From JBCBEX01 sp039177895 (GTDB lineage Bacteria > Bacteroidota > Rhodothermia > Rhodothermales > Rubricoccaceae), in NCBI GenBank assembly GCA_039177895.1, contig JBCDFO010000326.1, forward strand, positions 1-5,741: a stretch of 5,741 nt of DNA. Reading direction: 5' to 3'. Each line of letters starts with the position of its first letter. The stretch's first letter is position 1. Below are positions 1-5,483 of this stretch, in pieces. The notes below the pieces were generated by a model. The model was not told where the DNA came from, did no database searches, and saw only the letters and a program-made list of their open reading frames with translations. Made by a program: the position numbers and the translations under genes.

Positions 1-30
1 ATAAACCGACCCTGTTCGTGGCGACTCTCA

Positions 31-66
31 GGTGGGCGGTGCTTCGGCGCGGCCCACCGTTTCTCG
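31..66 (+). terminator. UUCG-capped hairpin, probable terminator of an upstream gene
   Basis: Seen directly: GGTGGGC (31-37) pairs perfectly with GCCCACC (52-58). After one G.G mismatch (38/51) the stem resumes with 39-50, a wobble 40-49, 41-48 and 42-47, closing a TTCG loop (43-46) with the C-G pair typical of ultra-stable UUCG tetraloops. A short T-rich tail, GTTTCTCGT, follows on the plus strand (59-67); the minus strand has no T run after the stem. The tail is not a perfect U tract, so an RNA-processing or stability hairpin is possible. A TAA at 2-4 could be the stop of the gene it terminates, but nothing else of that gene is visible. The hairpin lies inside a possible GTG-initiated extension of the next gene and argues against it. 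Confidence 0.5.
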
Positions 67-100
67 TCGCACCGTCCTTGCTCCTGAGCAGCAACGACCC

Positions 101-1582
101 ATGACTCTCGACCCTCGACCTTCGACCAAGCCCACCGTTGCCATTGCCGGGGCCACAGGCTTCGTGGGCACGTGCCTGCGCGATGCGCTGCAGGACGAGG
201 CCCACCTCGTCGGCCTGACGCGCTCGGCGACGCGCGCCACCAACGCGGACCCGTCCGATCCGACGGAGTGGCGCAAGTGTGACCTCTTCTCGCTGCTCCA
301 GCTCGAGCGCGGCCTCGAAGGCGTCGACTACGCGATCTACCTCGTCCACTCGATGCTGCCCTCGTCGCGGCTCACGCAGGGCTCGTTCGAGGATCTCGAC
401 CTCATCCTCGCCGACAACTTCGCGCGGGCGGCGGAGAAGGCGGGCGTTAAGCAGATCCTCTACCTCGGCGGCCTGCTCCCGCGCGACGGCGACCTGTCGC
501 TCCACCTCCAGAGCCGCTACGAGGTCGAGCAGACCCTCGGCGCGCGCTCGGTGCCGCTGACGGCGCTCCGCGCAGGCATCGTGGTCGGTCCGGGCGGCTC
601 GTCGCTGCGCATCCTTGTCAACCTCGTCCGGCGGCTCCCGGCGATGCTGCTCCCGACGTGGACGCGCTCGCTCACGCACCCCATCGCCATCGCCGACGTG
701 ATCCGCGCCTTCCGGTGGTGCCTCGGCAACGCGGAGGCGTACGGCGAGACGTACGACATCGGTGGACCCGAGATCATGACCTACCGCGAGATGATGGCGA
801 CAGCCTCCGAAGTCGCGGAGGCCCGCACGCTCATGCTCGACGTGCCTGCATTCTCGCCGCACCTCTCGAAGCTGTGGGTGTCCGTCTTCGGCGGCGCATC
901 GCGGGAGCTCGTCGATCCGCTCGTAGACAGCCTGAAGCACGACCTCGTCGCGCGGGACAACCCGCTCCTGCGGCACCTCATGGACGGGGCGACGCCGTAT
1001 CGGGAGGCGCTGGACCTCGCACTCACTGAAGACGGGCGCATGGTGCCGAACCCGCGCAAAAAGCTTCGCAAGAAGGACGACAGCGTCATCCGCGAGGCGC
1101 GGCTCGTGCGCTCCGTGCAGCGGATGCCGCTCCCGCCCGGCCGCTCCGCGCGCTGGGTCGCCGAGGAGTACATGCGCTGGCTCCCCACCTTCGTCCGCCC
1201 GGTGCTGCGCGTGACGATGGACGCCGACCGCGTGTGCCGCTTCTACCTCCGCCCAATTCCCGAGCCGCTGCTCGAACTCGACTTCTCGCCCGAGCGCAGC
1301 TGGCCCGACCGGCAACTGTTCTACGTCACCGGCGGGCTGCTCACGCACGAGTTCCAGCAGTACGCCGGGCGTCTGGAGTTCCGCGAGATGCTCTGCGGCA
1401 CCACCATCCTGGCGGCCATCCACGACTTCTCGCCGCGGCTGCCGTGGTACGTCTACAACGTCACGCAGGCGCTCGCTCACCTCGTGGTGATGCACGGCTT
1501 CCGCGTCCACCTCAAACGGCTATCCGGCGTCGCCACCCCGGCCGAGTCGGCCGTGGACGAACTGATGCTAGCTGCGGCGTGA
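101..1582 (+). CDS. YbjT-like atypical short-chain dehydrogenase (NAD(P)-binding) with unassigned C-terminal domain
   Basis: A 493-aa protein. The N-terminal Rossmann domain (about residues 12-235) begins with a beta strand and the dinucleotide loop G17-A-T-G20-F-V-G23. It continues with features I recognise from E. coli YbjT and relatives: the LVHSM strand end at 81-85, the RAGIVVG strand at 157-163, a THPIA segment near 192-196 and GGPEIMTYREMM at 221-232. The active-site-like Y140 is followed at +4 by Q144 rather than Lys, as is usual in atypical SDRs, so classical dehydrogenase chemistry is doubtful and substrate is unknown. Residues about 350-493 form a separate domain that does not look like YbjT's C-terminus; I cannot name it. 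No signal peptide or clear membrane helix is seen, so it is probably cytoplasmic. ATG at 101 is chosen because the Rossmann fold starts 11 residues later; the in-frame GTG at 32 would add a low-complexity extension across the hairpin. No clear Shine-Dalgarno. It converges on the DUF2892 gene with 4 bp between stops. Confidence 0.87.
   Translation: MTLDPRPSTKPTVAIAGATGFVGTCLRDALQDEAHLVGLTRSATRATNADPSDPTEWRKCDLFSLLQLERGLEGVDYAIYLVHSMLPSSRLTQGSFEDLDLILADNFARAAEKAGVKQILYLGGLLPRDGDLSLHLQSRYEVEQTLGARSVPLTALRAGIVVGPGGSSLRILVNLVRRLPAMLLPTWTRSLTHPIAIADVIRAFRWCLGNAEAYGETYDIGGPEIMTYREMMATASEVAEARTLMLDVPAFSPHLSKLWVSVFGGASRELVDPLVDSLKHDLVARDNPLLRHLMDGATPYREALDLALTEDGRMVPNPRKKLRKKDDSVIREARLVRSVQRMPLPPGRSARWVAEEYMRWLPTFVRPVLRVTMDADRVCRFYLRPIPEPLLELDFSPERSWPDRQLFYVTGGLLTHEFQQYAGRLEFREMLCGTTILAAIHDFSPRLPWYVYNVTQALAHLVVMHGFRVHLKRLSGVATPAESAVDELMLAAA
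107..127 (+). repeat. 7-bp tandem repeat, three copies, just inside the SDR gene
   Basis: CTCGACC (107-113), CTCGACC (114-120) and TTCGACC (121-127) stand in tandem, the third copy with one mismatch. They encode part of the residue 3-9 segment ahead of the Rossmann fold. Because the unit is not a multiple of three, gain or loss of one copy would shift the reading frame. Three copies are few, and the repeat may be chance in GC-rich DNA. Confidence 0.5.
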
Positions 1583-1586
1583 CGGG

Positions 1587-1796
1587 CTAGGCAGCCGCCT
1601 TGCGCCGGGTCGAGATGCCAAGCAGAGAGTAGAGCGGGCACAGGCCGACGAAGCTCGTCAGGGCGAAGATGGCTGCGACGACGCCCAAGATGATCGTGGC
1701 GAGGCCGGAGATCTGACCCGTGAAGTAAAGCACGGCGATCAGCGCGACGACGGCGAGGCGGACGACGCGGTCCACGGTGTGCATGTTCTTGGTCAT
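1587..1796 (-). CDS. DUF2892 (YgaP-like transmembrane) small inner-membrane protein
   Basis: A 69-aa protein with two hydrophobic helices, about residues 9-26 and 30-51, separated by a short TGQISG turn. The N-terminus MTKNMHTVDR and the late motif GLCPLYSLLGI (51-61), with Cys53, match the DUF2892 family, which also forms the membrane anchor of E. coli YgaP-type rhodaneses. A basic tail (RRK) follows. Here it is free-standing with no rhodanese domain, the usual size for single-domain members. Its biochemical role is unknown; in many bacteria such genes sit with sulfide/persulfide genes and Crp/Fnr regulators, which fits the gene directly upstream but is not proof. ATG at 1796 is preferred over Met5 and over a longer in-frame extension because family members begin with this motif. 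It lies 132 bp downstream of the regulator, far enough for its own promoter. Confidence 0.9.
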   Translation of the reverse strand: MTKNMHTVDRVVRLAVVALIAVLYFTGQISGLATIILGVVAAIFALTSFVGLCPLYSLLGISTRRKAAA

Positions 1797-1883
1797 GGGA
1801 CGTGCGGTTGGGTGAGGTGTGACAGAAACGAAGCGGGCCGTGCCCGACCTCACCGCAACCTAGCCCACCTGCGAGCGGATGTC

Positions 1884-1897
1884 TGTGACGAAGTCAC
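1884..1897. promoter_or_regulatory. Palindrome in the regulator-DUF2892 gap, possible Crp/Fnr operator
   Basis: GTGAC-GAA-GTCAC at 1885-1897 is a perfect 5+3+5 inverted repeat centred about 95 bp upstream of the DUF2892 start. With T1884 it presents TGTGA...TCAC, the half-site core known for Crp. A second TGTGAC half-site lies at 1818-1823, 66 bp away. The half-sites are separated by 5 bp, not the 6 bp of the Crp consensus, so it would be a variant site. No T run follows on the minus strand, so it is unlikely to be the regulator's terminator. The rest of the 1797-1928 gap shows only a GC-rich 13-bp inverted repeat (1834-1846) and no convincing promoter. Confidence 0.3.
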
Positions 1898-1928
1898 GCT
1901 GCGTCGTGCCGTCTCTTCCCCCACACGC

Positions 1929-2534
1929 CTACCCGCGTCGCCGAAGCGCCTGCAGGCCGCTGGGGTCGTGAATCGTCACGCGGCTGCGGTCGAGCGCGAC
2001 GAGGCCTGCCTGCTCCAGCGCCTTGAGGTGGCGACTCACGACGGCGCGCGCGCTGCCGAGGTCCGTCGCGATCTGCTCGTGCGTGCGCGTGACGCGGCCA
2101 TCGACGGCGGCGTCCAGCAGGTAGCCCGCAAGACGGGCATCGAGGCGCCGGAACATCAGGTCCTCCATCCGGCCGATGACCTCGGCGAAGCGGCGAGCGA
2201 TCAGCCCCAGCACGAAGCCGCGCCAGGCTTCGGAGGCGTGCATCCAGGCCTGCACGTCCGCCAGGCGAACGACGACCGCGCGCACCTCGGTTTCGGCGAC
2301 GGCGAACGCAGGGAAGGCCGTCTCACCGAGCAGGCACGACGCCGTGAGGACGCAGCTTTCGCCGGGCTGAATGCGGTAGAGCGTCACCTCGCGCCCCTCG
2401 TCGCTCTGGACGAACACGCGCACGGTCCCGGCCGCCACCAGCGGCAGCATCTCGCACGCCTCGCCCTCCATGCAGATGAATCCGCCCGCCGGGACGCGGA
2501 CCGTCTGGGCACGGGCGTCTAGCTCAGCGAGCAA
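1929..2534 (-). CDS. Crp/Fnr-family transcriptional regulator (start probably further upstream)
   Basis: A 201-aa protein from the first ordinary start codon (TTG, 2534). Residues about 1-95 are a cyclic-nucleotide-binding-like beta roll with the segment GESCVLTASCLLG (58-70), followed by a dimerisation helix (about 100-125). The C-terminal winged helix-turn-helix carries THEQIATDLGSARAVVSRHLKALE (151-174), a textbook HTH_Crp element. The GE...RS phosphate-binding cassette of true cAMP receptors is absent and there is no Fnr-type N-terminal Cys cluster. Cys21, Cys27, Cys61 and Cys67 lie in the sensor domain, so a thiol or sulfur signal is possible (inference). Family members are usually about 220-230 aa. 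In-frame codons upstream of the TTG still read like the family N-terminus (EIVAELFPALAASP), so translation probably begins upstream, e.g. CTG at 2594 giving 221 aa. It lies behind the M16 gene on the same strand and ahead of DUF2892. Confidence 0.87.
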   Translation of the reverse strand: MLAELDARAQTVRVPAGGFICMEGEACEMLPLVAAGTVRVFVQSDEGREVTLYRIQPGESCVLTASCLLGETAFPAFAVAETEVRAVVVRLADVQAWMHASEAWRGFVLGLIARRFAEVIGRMEDLMFRRLDARLAGYLLDAAVDGRVTRTHEQIATDLGSARAVVSRHLKALEQAGLVALDRSRVTIHDPSGLQALRRRG

Positions 2535-2591
2535 CGGCGAGGCAGCCAGCGCGGGGAACAGCTCCGCAACGATCTCTGAGGTGGACGCGCC

Positions 2592-2604
2592 CAGGCCATT
2601 CCTT
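2592..2604 (-). promoter_or_regulatory. Possible ribosome-binding site and CTG start for the Crp/Fnr gene
   Basis: On the minus strand AAGGA (2604-2600) stands 5 nt before an in-frame CTG (2594-2592). Starting there would give a 221-aa regulator, the normal family length, and include the conserved-looking N-terminal helix missing from the TTG-2534 product. The TTG itself has no Shine-Dalgarno at the usual distance. CTG starts are rare, so this is a proposal. An ATG at 2599-2597 overlaps the same site but is in a different frame and stops after 26 codons. Confidence 0.3.
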
Positions 2605-2611
2605 CGTCCAG

Positions 2612-3976
2612 TCAGCCCGCTTCCGGCAACGTCCCTGCGATGCCGATGTGCAGCGCGTCCGGGTCGAGGTGGCGGCGGATGGCCGCGTTGACCTCGTCGA
2701 GCGTGAGGGCGTGGATGCGGTCCGGGTACTGGTCGAGGTAGGCGAGGTCGAAGCCGCGCTCGGCGTTGACGAGGAGCGAGGTCGCCAGGCCGCGCGTCGT
2801 GCCGAGACCGACGGCGTAGGTGCCCGCGATGGTGGTCTGTTTCTCCGAAAGCTCGTCAGCCGTGATGCCGTCCTCCACAAAGCGACGGATCTCGCCCAGC
2901 GTCGCCTCGATGCCGTGTTCGAGGTTGGGGCCGCTCAGCGTGACGCGCGTGAGGAGGTGCCCGTCGTGCTCGACGGCGATGCCCGCGAGCTGCGCGCCGA
3001 TGCCGTAGGTGAGCCCGAGGTCGTCACGGACGTGGCTCATGAGGCGGGCGGAGAAGTTGCCGCCAAGGACGTAGACACCGAGGTAGAGCGCGAGGAAGTC
3101 GTCGTGGTCGCGGCGAAGCGCGAGCGGGTGGCCAATTCGCACGTCGAGGTTCTGCTTGTCGGCGATGGCGCGGGTGGCTGTGCCGGGCGTCGTAGGGGCC
3201 GCGTCGTGGTCGTAGCGCGCCTCCGTGCCGTGCGGAGCCCAGTCGCCGAGGGCGGCCTCCACACGCTGCGCGACCTGCGCGGGGTCGAGGTCGCCCGCGA
3301 GCGCGAGGCGCAGCTTCGTCCCGCCGAAGTGCGCCGCGTGGTAGGCGCGGACATCGTCCACGGTATAGGCCTCCAGCGTCGCCAGTTCGTCGGCGGGCTC
3401 GGCCATGTAGTTGGGGTGCGCGGTGCCGTAGAGGCGGCGGTTGAGGAGGCCGGCCGCCTGCGAGCCCGTCGCGTCCATCGAGCGGCGGATGCCGGCCGCC
3501 ACCTGCGCCTGCGCCTTCGCGAACTCGCCTGCGTCGAGAAGCGGCGTACGAAGTTGCTCGGCCAGGAGGTCGAGCACGGCCGGGAGGTCGTCGCGGAGGG
3601 CGCGGCCCGAGAAGCCCACGCGGAGGTCGTCGGAATAGAAGCTGAGTTGCGCGCCCCGGTCCTCCAGCGCCTCGGCCAGGGCGAAGCGGTCACGCTGCTG
3701 CGTACCCTTGTCGAGCAGCAGCACCGTGAGCGTTTGCAGCAACTCCTCTCCCGCGCCGAGGTCGGGGGCCGTCCAGAAGGAGCCCCGGAACGACACCACG
3801 TCGTCGATGGGCGTGGGCAGGGCGAGGACGCGCGCGTACCCGGCGTCGTGGACCGCGACGCGCTCGGAGAGCGGAACGCGAGCCTCCGTAACGGGCGACG
3901 GGGAAAGGGACGATGGGGAGCCAGGCGACGCGGAAGCGGACGTAGCCGACGAGCCGGTGGGGACGGCGTTGGACAT
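2612..3976 (-). CDS. M16-family peptidase homologue lacking the zinc site (non-catalytic M16B-type subunit)
   Basis: A 454-aa protein, the usual length of one M16B subunit with its two related halves. Residues 1-30 are Ser/Pro/Ala-rich and not a signal peptide, so it is probably cytoplasmic. The N-terminal half has the family frame: RGSFWTAPDLGAGEE (64-78), LLLDKGT (86-92) and LEDRGAQLSF (104-113). Aligned on KGT, HxxEH falls on T82-L-T-V85-L86, and the distal Glu falls on Ser166, so no zinc ligand remains. The C-terminal half keeps the substrate-binding pair R317 and Y324 in VRDDLGLTYG (316-325). This is the pattern of the non-catalytic partner in heterodimeric bacterial M16B enzymes such as the Sphingomonas SPH2681/SPH2682 pair. 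No HxxEH partner is encoded in the window. ATG 3976 is chosen because the longer frame (to 4120) would run into the divergent gene and is Arg-rich. The regulator follows on the same strand. Confidence 0.88.
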   Translation of the reverse strand: MSNAVPTGSSATSASASPGSPSSLSPSPVTEARVPLSERVAVHDAGYARVLALPTPIDDVVSFRGSFWTAPDLGAGEELLQTLTVLLLDKGTQQRDRFALAEALEDRGAQLSFYSDDLRVGFSGRALRDDLPAVLDLLAEQLRTPLLDAGEFAKAQAQVAAGIRRSMDATGSQAAGLLNRRLYGTAHPNYMAEPADELATLEAYTVDDVRAYHAAHFGGTKLRLALAGDLDPAQVAQRVEAALGDWAPHGTEARYDHDAAPTTPGTATRAIADKQNLDVRIGHPLALRRDHDDFLALYLGVYVLGGNFSARLMSHVRDDLGLTYGIGAQLAGIAVEHDGHLLTRVTLSGPNLEHGIEATLGEIRRFVEDGITADELSEKQTTIAGTYAVGLGTTRGLATSLLVNAERGFDLAYLDQYPDRIHALTLDEVNAAIRRHLDPDALHIGIAGTLPEAG

Positions 3977-4034
3977 GAAGACGGGGGAGGTTGCTCGGGT
4001 GTAGCGTCGCCCTATGCGTCGGGGAGCATGTGCG

Positions 4035-4065
4035 TTCCGGGATCCGCTGCTGCACCGTACCTTTC
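4035..4065 (+). promoter_or_regulatory. Possible Bacteroidota-type promoter of the amidohydrolase gene
   Basis: TACCTTTC at 4058-4065 matches the Bacteroidota -7 element TAnnTTTG at all but its last base, about 36 nt before the ATG at 4102. A weak -33-like TTC (4035-4037) stands 20 nt upstream of it, a normal spacing. It lies in the 125-bp divergent region 3977-4101, where I see no equally good element facing the M16 gene. Confidence 0.3.
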
Positions 4066-4101
4066 GCCTCTGCTGTCCTGGCCGCTGCACCTCGCCCTTC
4101 G

Positions 4102-5430
4102 ATGCGCTTCCCGCTCTCACCTTTCTGGGCCCTGCTCCTCTGCGCCCTCGTGCTCCCGACCTCCGCGCTCGCCCAGAACGGGCGCGCGGCCTCGGGCACC
4201 TTCTTCTTCGCCGACTGCCGCATCGAGACGGTCGCGGCGGGGACCATCGAGAATGGCGGCGTGCTGGTGCGCGAGGGACGGATCGAGGCCGTCGGGGCCG
4301 ACGCCACCGCGCCGAGCGACGCGACCGTGATCCCGTGCGACGGCGGCACGATCTACCCCGGCCTGATCGACAGCGGCACGCGCCTCGGGCTCCTCGAAGT
4401 CGGCTCGCTGGACGAGACGCGCGACTTCCGCGAGGTCGGCGAGGTCACGCCGCAGATGCAGGCACTCACGGCCGTCAACCCCAACTCGGTGCTGATCCCT
4501 GAGGCCCGCCTGGGCGGCGTCACGACGGTGCTCACCGTGCCCGACGGCGGCACGATGCCCGGCATGGCCGCGCTGATCCACCTCCACGGCTACACCCCCG
4601 CGCAGATGGACGCGGGCTTCCGCGCCGTCGTCCTCGACTACCCCTCGTCGGCACGGCGCGGCTCTTGGGACCGCCGCGAGCAGTCGGAGATCGACAAGGC
4701 GTTCGAGCGGGCCATGGAGACCATCGACGAGACGTGGGACGAGGCCGAGCTCTACGCTCGCATCGACTCGGCGTACGCGGCGAGCCCCAATGCGGATCGC
4801 GAACCGGCCTACCAGCCTGAGATGGCGGCGCTCTTGCCCGTCGTGCGCGGCGCCATGCCACTGCTCATCACCGTGGACGCAGCAAAAGACATCCAGCACG
4901 CACTCGGCTGGGTCGAGGAGCGCGGCGTGAAGGCCATCCTCTCCAGCGTCGCCGAGGGCTGGCGCGTGGCCGACGAGATCGCCGAGGCGGGCGTGCCGGT
5001 CCTCGTTGGCCCGGTGCTGAGCCTACCCACGCGCGATAGCGACCGCTACGACAAGCCCTACCAGAACGCAGCGCTCCTCCACCAGGCAGGCGTGCAGGTC
5101 GCGCTACGCACAGGCGAGGTCGAGAACGTGCGCAACATCGCCTTCAACGCGGGCTTCGCCGCGGCCTACGGGCGTGAGATCGGCTTCGGCCCTGCCGAGG
5201 CGCTCCGCGCGGTCACGCTGACGCCCGCCGAGATCTTCGGCGTCGCGGACGAGGTCGGCTCCATCGAGGTCGGCAAACGCGCGACGCTCTTCGTAGCCAC
5301 GGGCGACCCGTTCGAGACCGCCACGCAGATCACGCACGTTTTCATCGACGGGTACCAGGTTCCGATGGAGAGCCGTCAGACCGAGCTCTACGACGAGTTC
5401 CTCGACCGCTCGCCCGGGCTCGCGAAGTAG
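4102..5430 (+). CDS. Secreted amidohydrolase-fold protein lacking the metal-binding residues
   Basis: A 442-aa protein with a clear signal peptide: hydrophobic core at about residues 8-20 and likely cleavage after ALA24 (ALA|QN), so periplasmic or exported. The mature part follows the imidazolonepropionase-like amidohydrolase plan: a beta-sandwich start (GGVLVREGRIEAVG, 52-65), the barrel entry YPGLID (85-90), RDFREVGEVTP (107-117), a long barrel, then LTPAEIFGVADEVGSIEVGK (373-392) and the return to the sandwich. The catalytic set is gone: HxH is replaced by G92-T-R94, the later His positions appear as T257 and S282, and the Asp of the usual TDS as G338. I recall a Bacteroidota subgroup with an altered HxH, so this may be an established non-metal branch. 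It is therefore unlikely to be an ordinary hydrolase; a binding role is possible. ATG 4102 is fixed by the signal peptide. It diverges from the M16 gene. Confidence 0.87.
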   Translation: MRFPLSPFWALLLCALVLPTSALAQNGRAASGTFFFADCRIETVAAGTIENGGVLVREGRIEAVGADATAPSDATVIPCDGGTIYPGLIDSGTRLGLLEVGSLDETRDFREVGEVTPQMQALTAVNPNSVLIPEARLGGVTTVLTVPDGGTMPGMAALIHLHGYTPAQMDAGFRAVVLDYPSSARRGSWDRREQSEIDKAFERAMETIDETWDEAELYARIDSAYAASPNADREPAYQPEMAALLPVVRGAMPLLITVDAAKDIQHALGWVEERGVKAILSSVAEGWRVADEIAEAGVPVLVGPVLSLPTRDSDRYDKPYQNAALLHQAGVQVALRTGEVENVRNIAFNAGFAAAYGREIGFGPAEALRAVTLTPAEIFGVADEVGSIEVGKRATLFVATGDPFETATQITHVFIDGYQVPMESRQTELYDEFLDRSPGLAK

Positions 5431-5453
5431 ACGAAGAGTGCAGCCGTTTAGCA

Positions 5454-5480
5454 GTGTCGCCGTCCGGCGGTGTCTTTACT
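5454..5480 (+). terminator. Weak hairpin after the amidohydrolase gene, possible terminator
   Basis: CGCC (5458-5461) pairs with GGCG (5466-5469) around a 4-nt loop; G.U wobble pairs can lengthen the stem outward to 5454/5473 on the plus-strand RNA. A weak pyrimidine-rich tail, CTTTACTCT, follows. It lies in the 53-bp gap between two convergent genes, where a terminator is expected. The wobble pairs do not form on the minus strand, so it would serve only the plus-strand gene. Confidence 0.35.
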
Positions 5481-5483
5481 CTG

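Noticed and set aside
32..100. GTG-initiated N-terminal extension of the SDR gene
   Set aside because: The 23 added residues resemble no fold, precede a complete Rossmann start and are encoded across a strong hairpin.
1583..1586. Terminator between the SDR and DUF2892 genes
   Set aside because: Only 4 bp separate the stop codons and I saw no hairpin there; any termination signal would lie inside the opposing coding regions.
1834..1846. CGGGC-CGT-GCCCG inverted repeat as an operator or terminator
   Set aside because: A 5-bp G/C-only stem is expected by chance in DNA this GC-rich, and no T run follows on either strand.
1779..2522. A 247-codon plus-strand open frame opposite the Crp/Fnr gene
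   Set aside because: Same complementary-register artefact; the minus strand encodes a clear Crp/Fnr protein.
3991..4101. N-terminal extension of the amidohydrolase
   Set aside because: A canonical signal peptide begins at the ATG at 4102; an extension would bury it.
3977..4120. N-terminal extension of the M16 protein to 4120
   Set aside because: It is Arg/Ser-rich, overlaps the start of the divergent amidohydrolase gene and consumes the whole intergenic region.
2648..4330. A 560-codon plus-strand open frame opposite the M16 gene
   Set aside because: It uses exactly the complementary codon register of the M16 gene. In DNA with G/C third positions that register is nearly free of stops. The translation is Arg/Val/Glu-rich with no family features.
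4117..4899. A 260-codon minus-strand open frame opposite the amidohydrolase gene
   Set aside because: Complementary codon register of a well-supported gene with signal peptide; no recognisable protein features.
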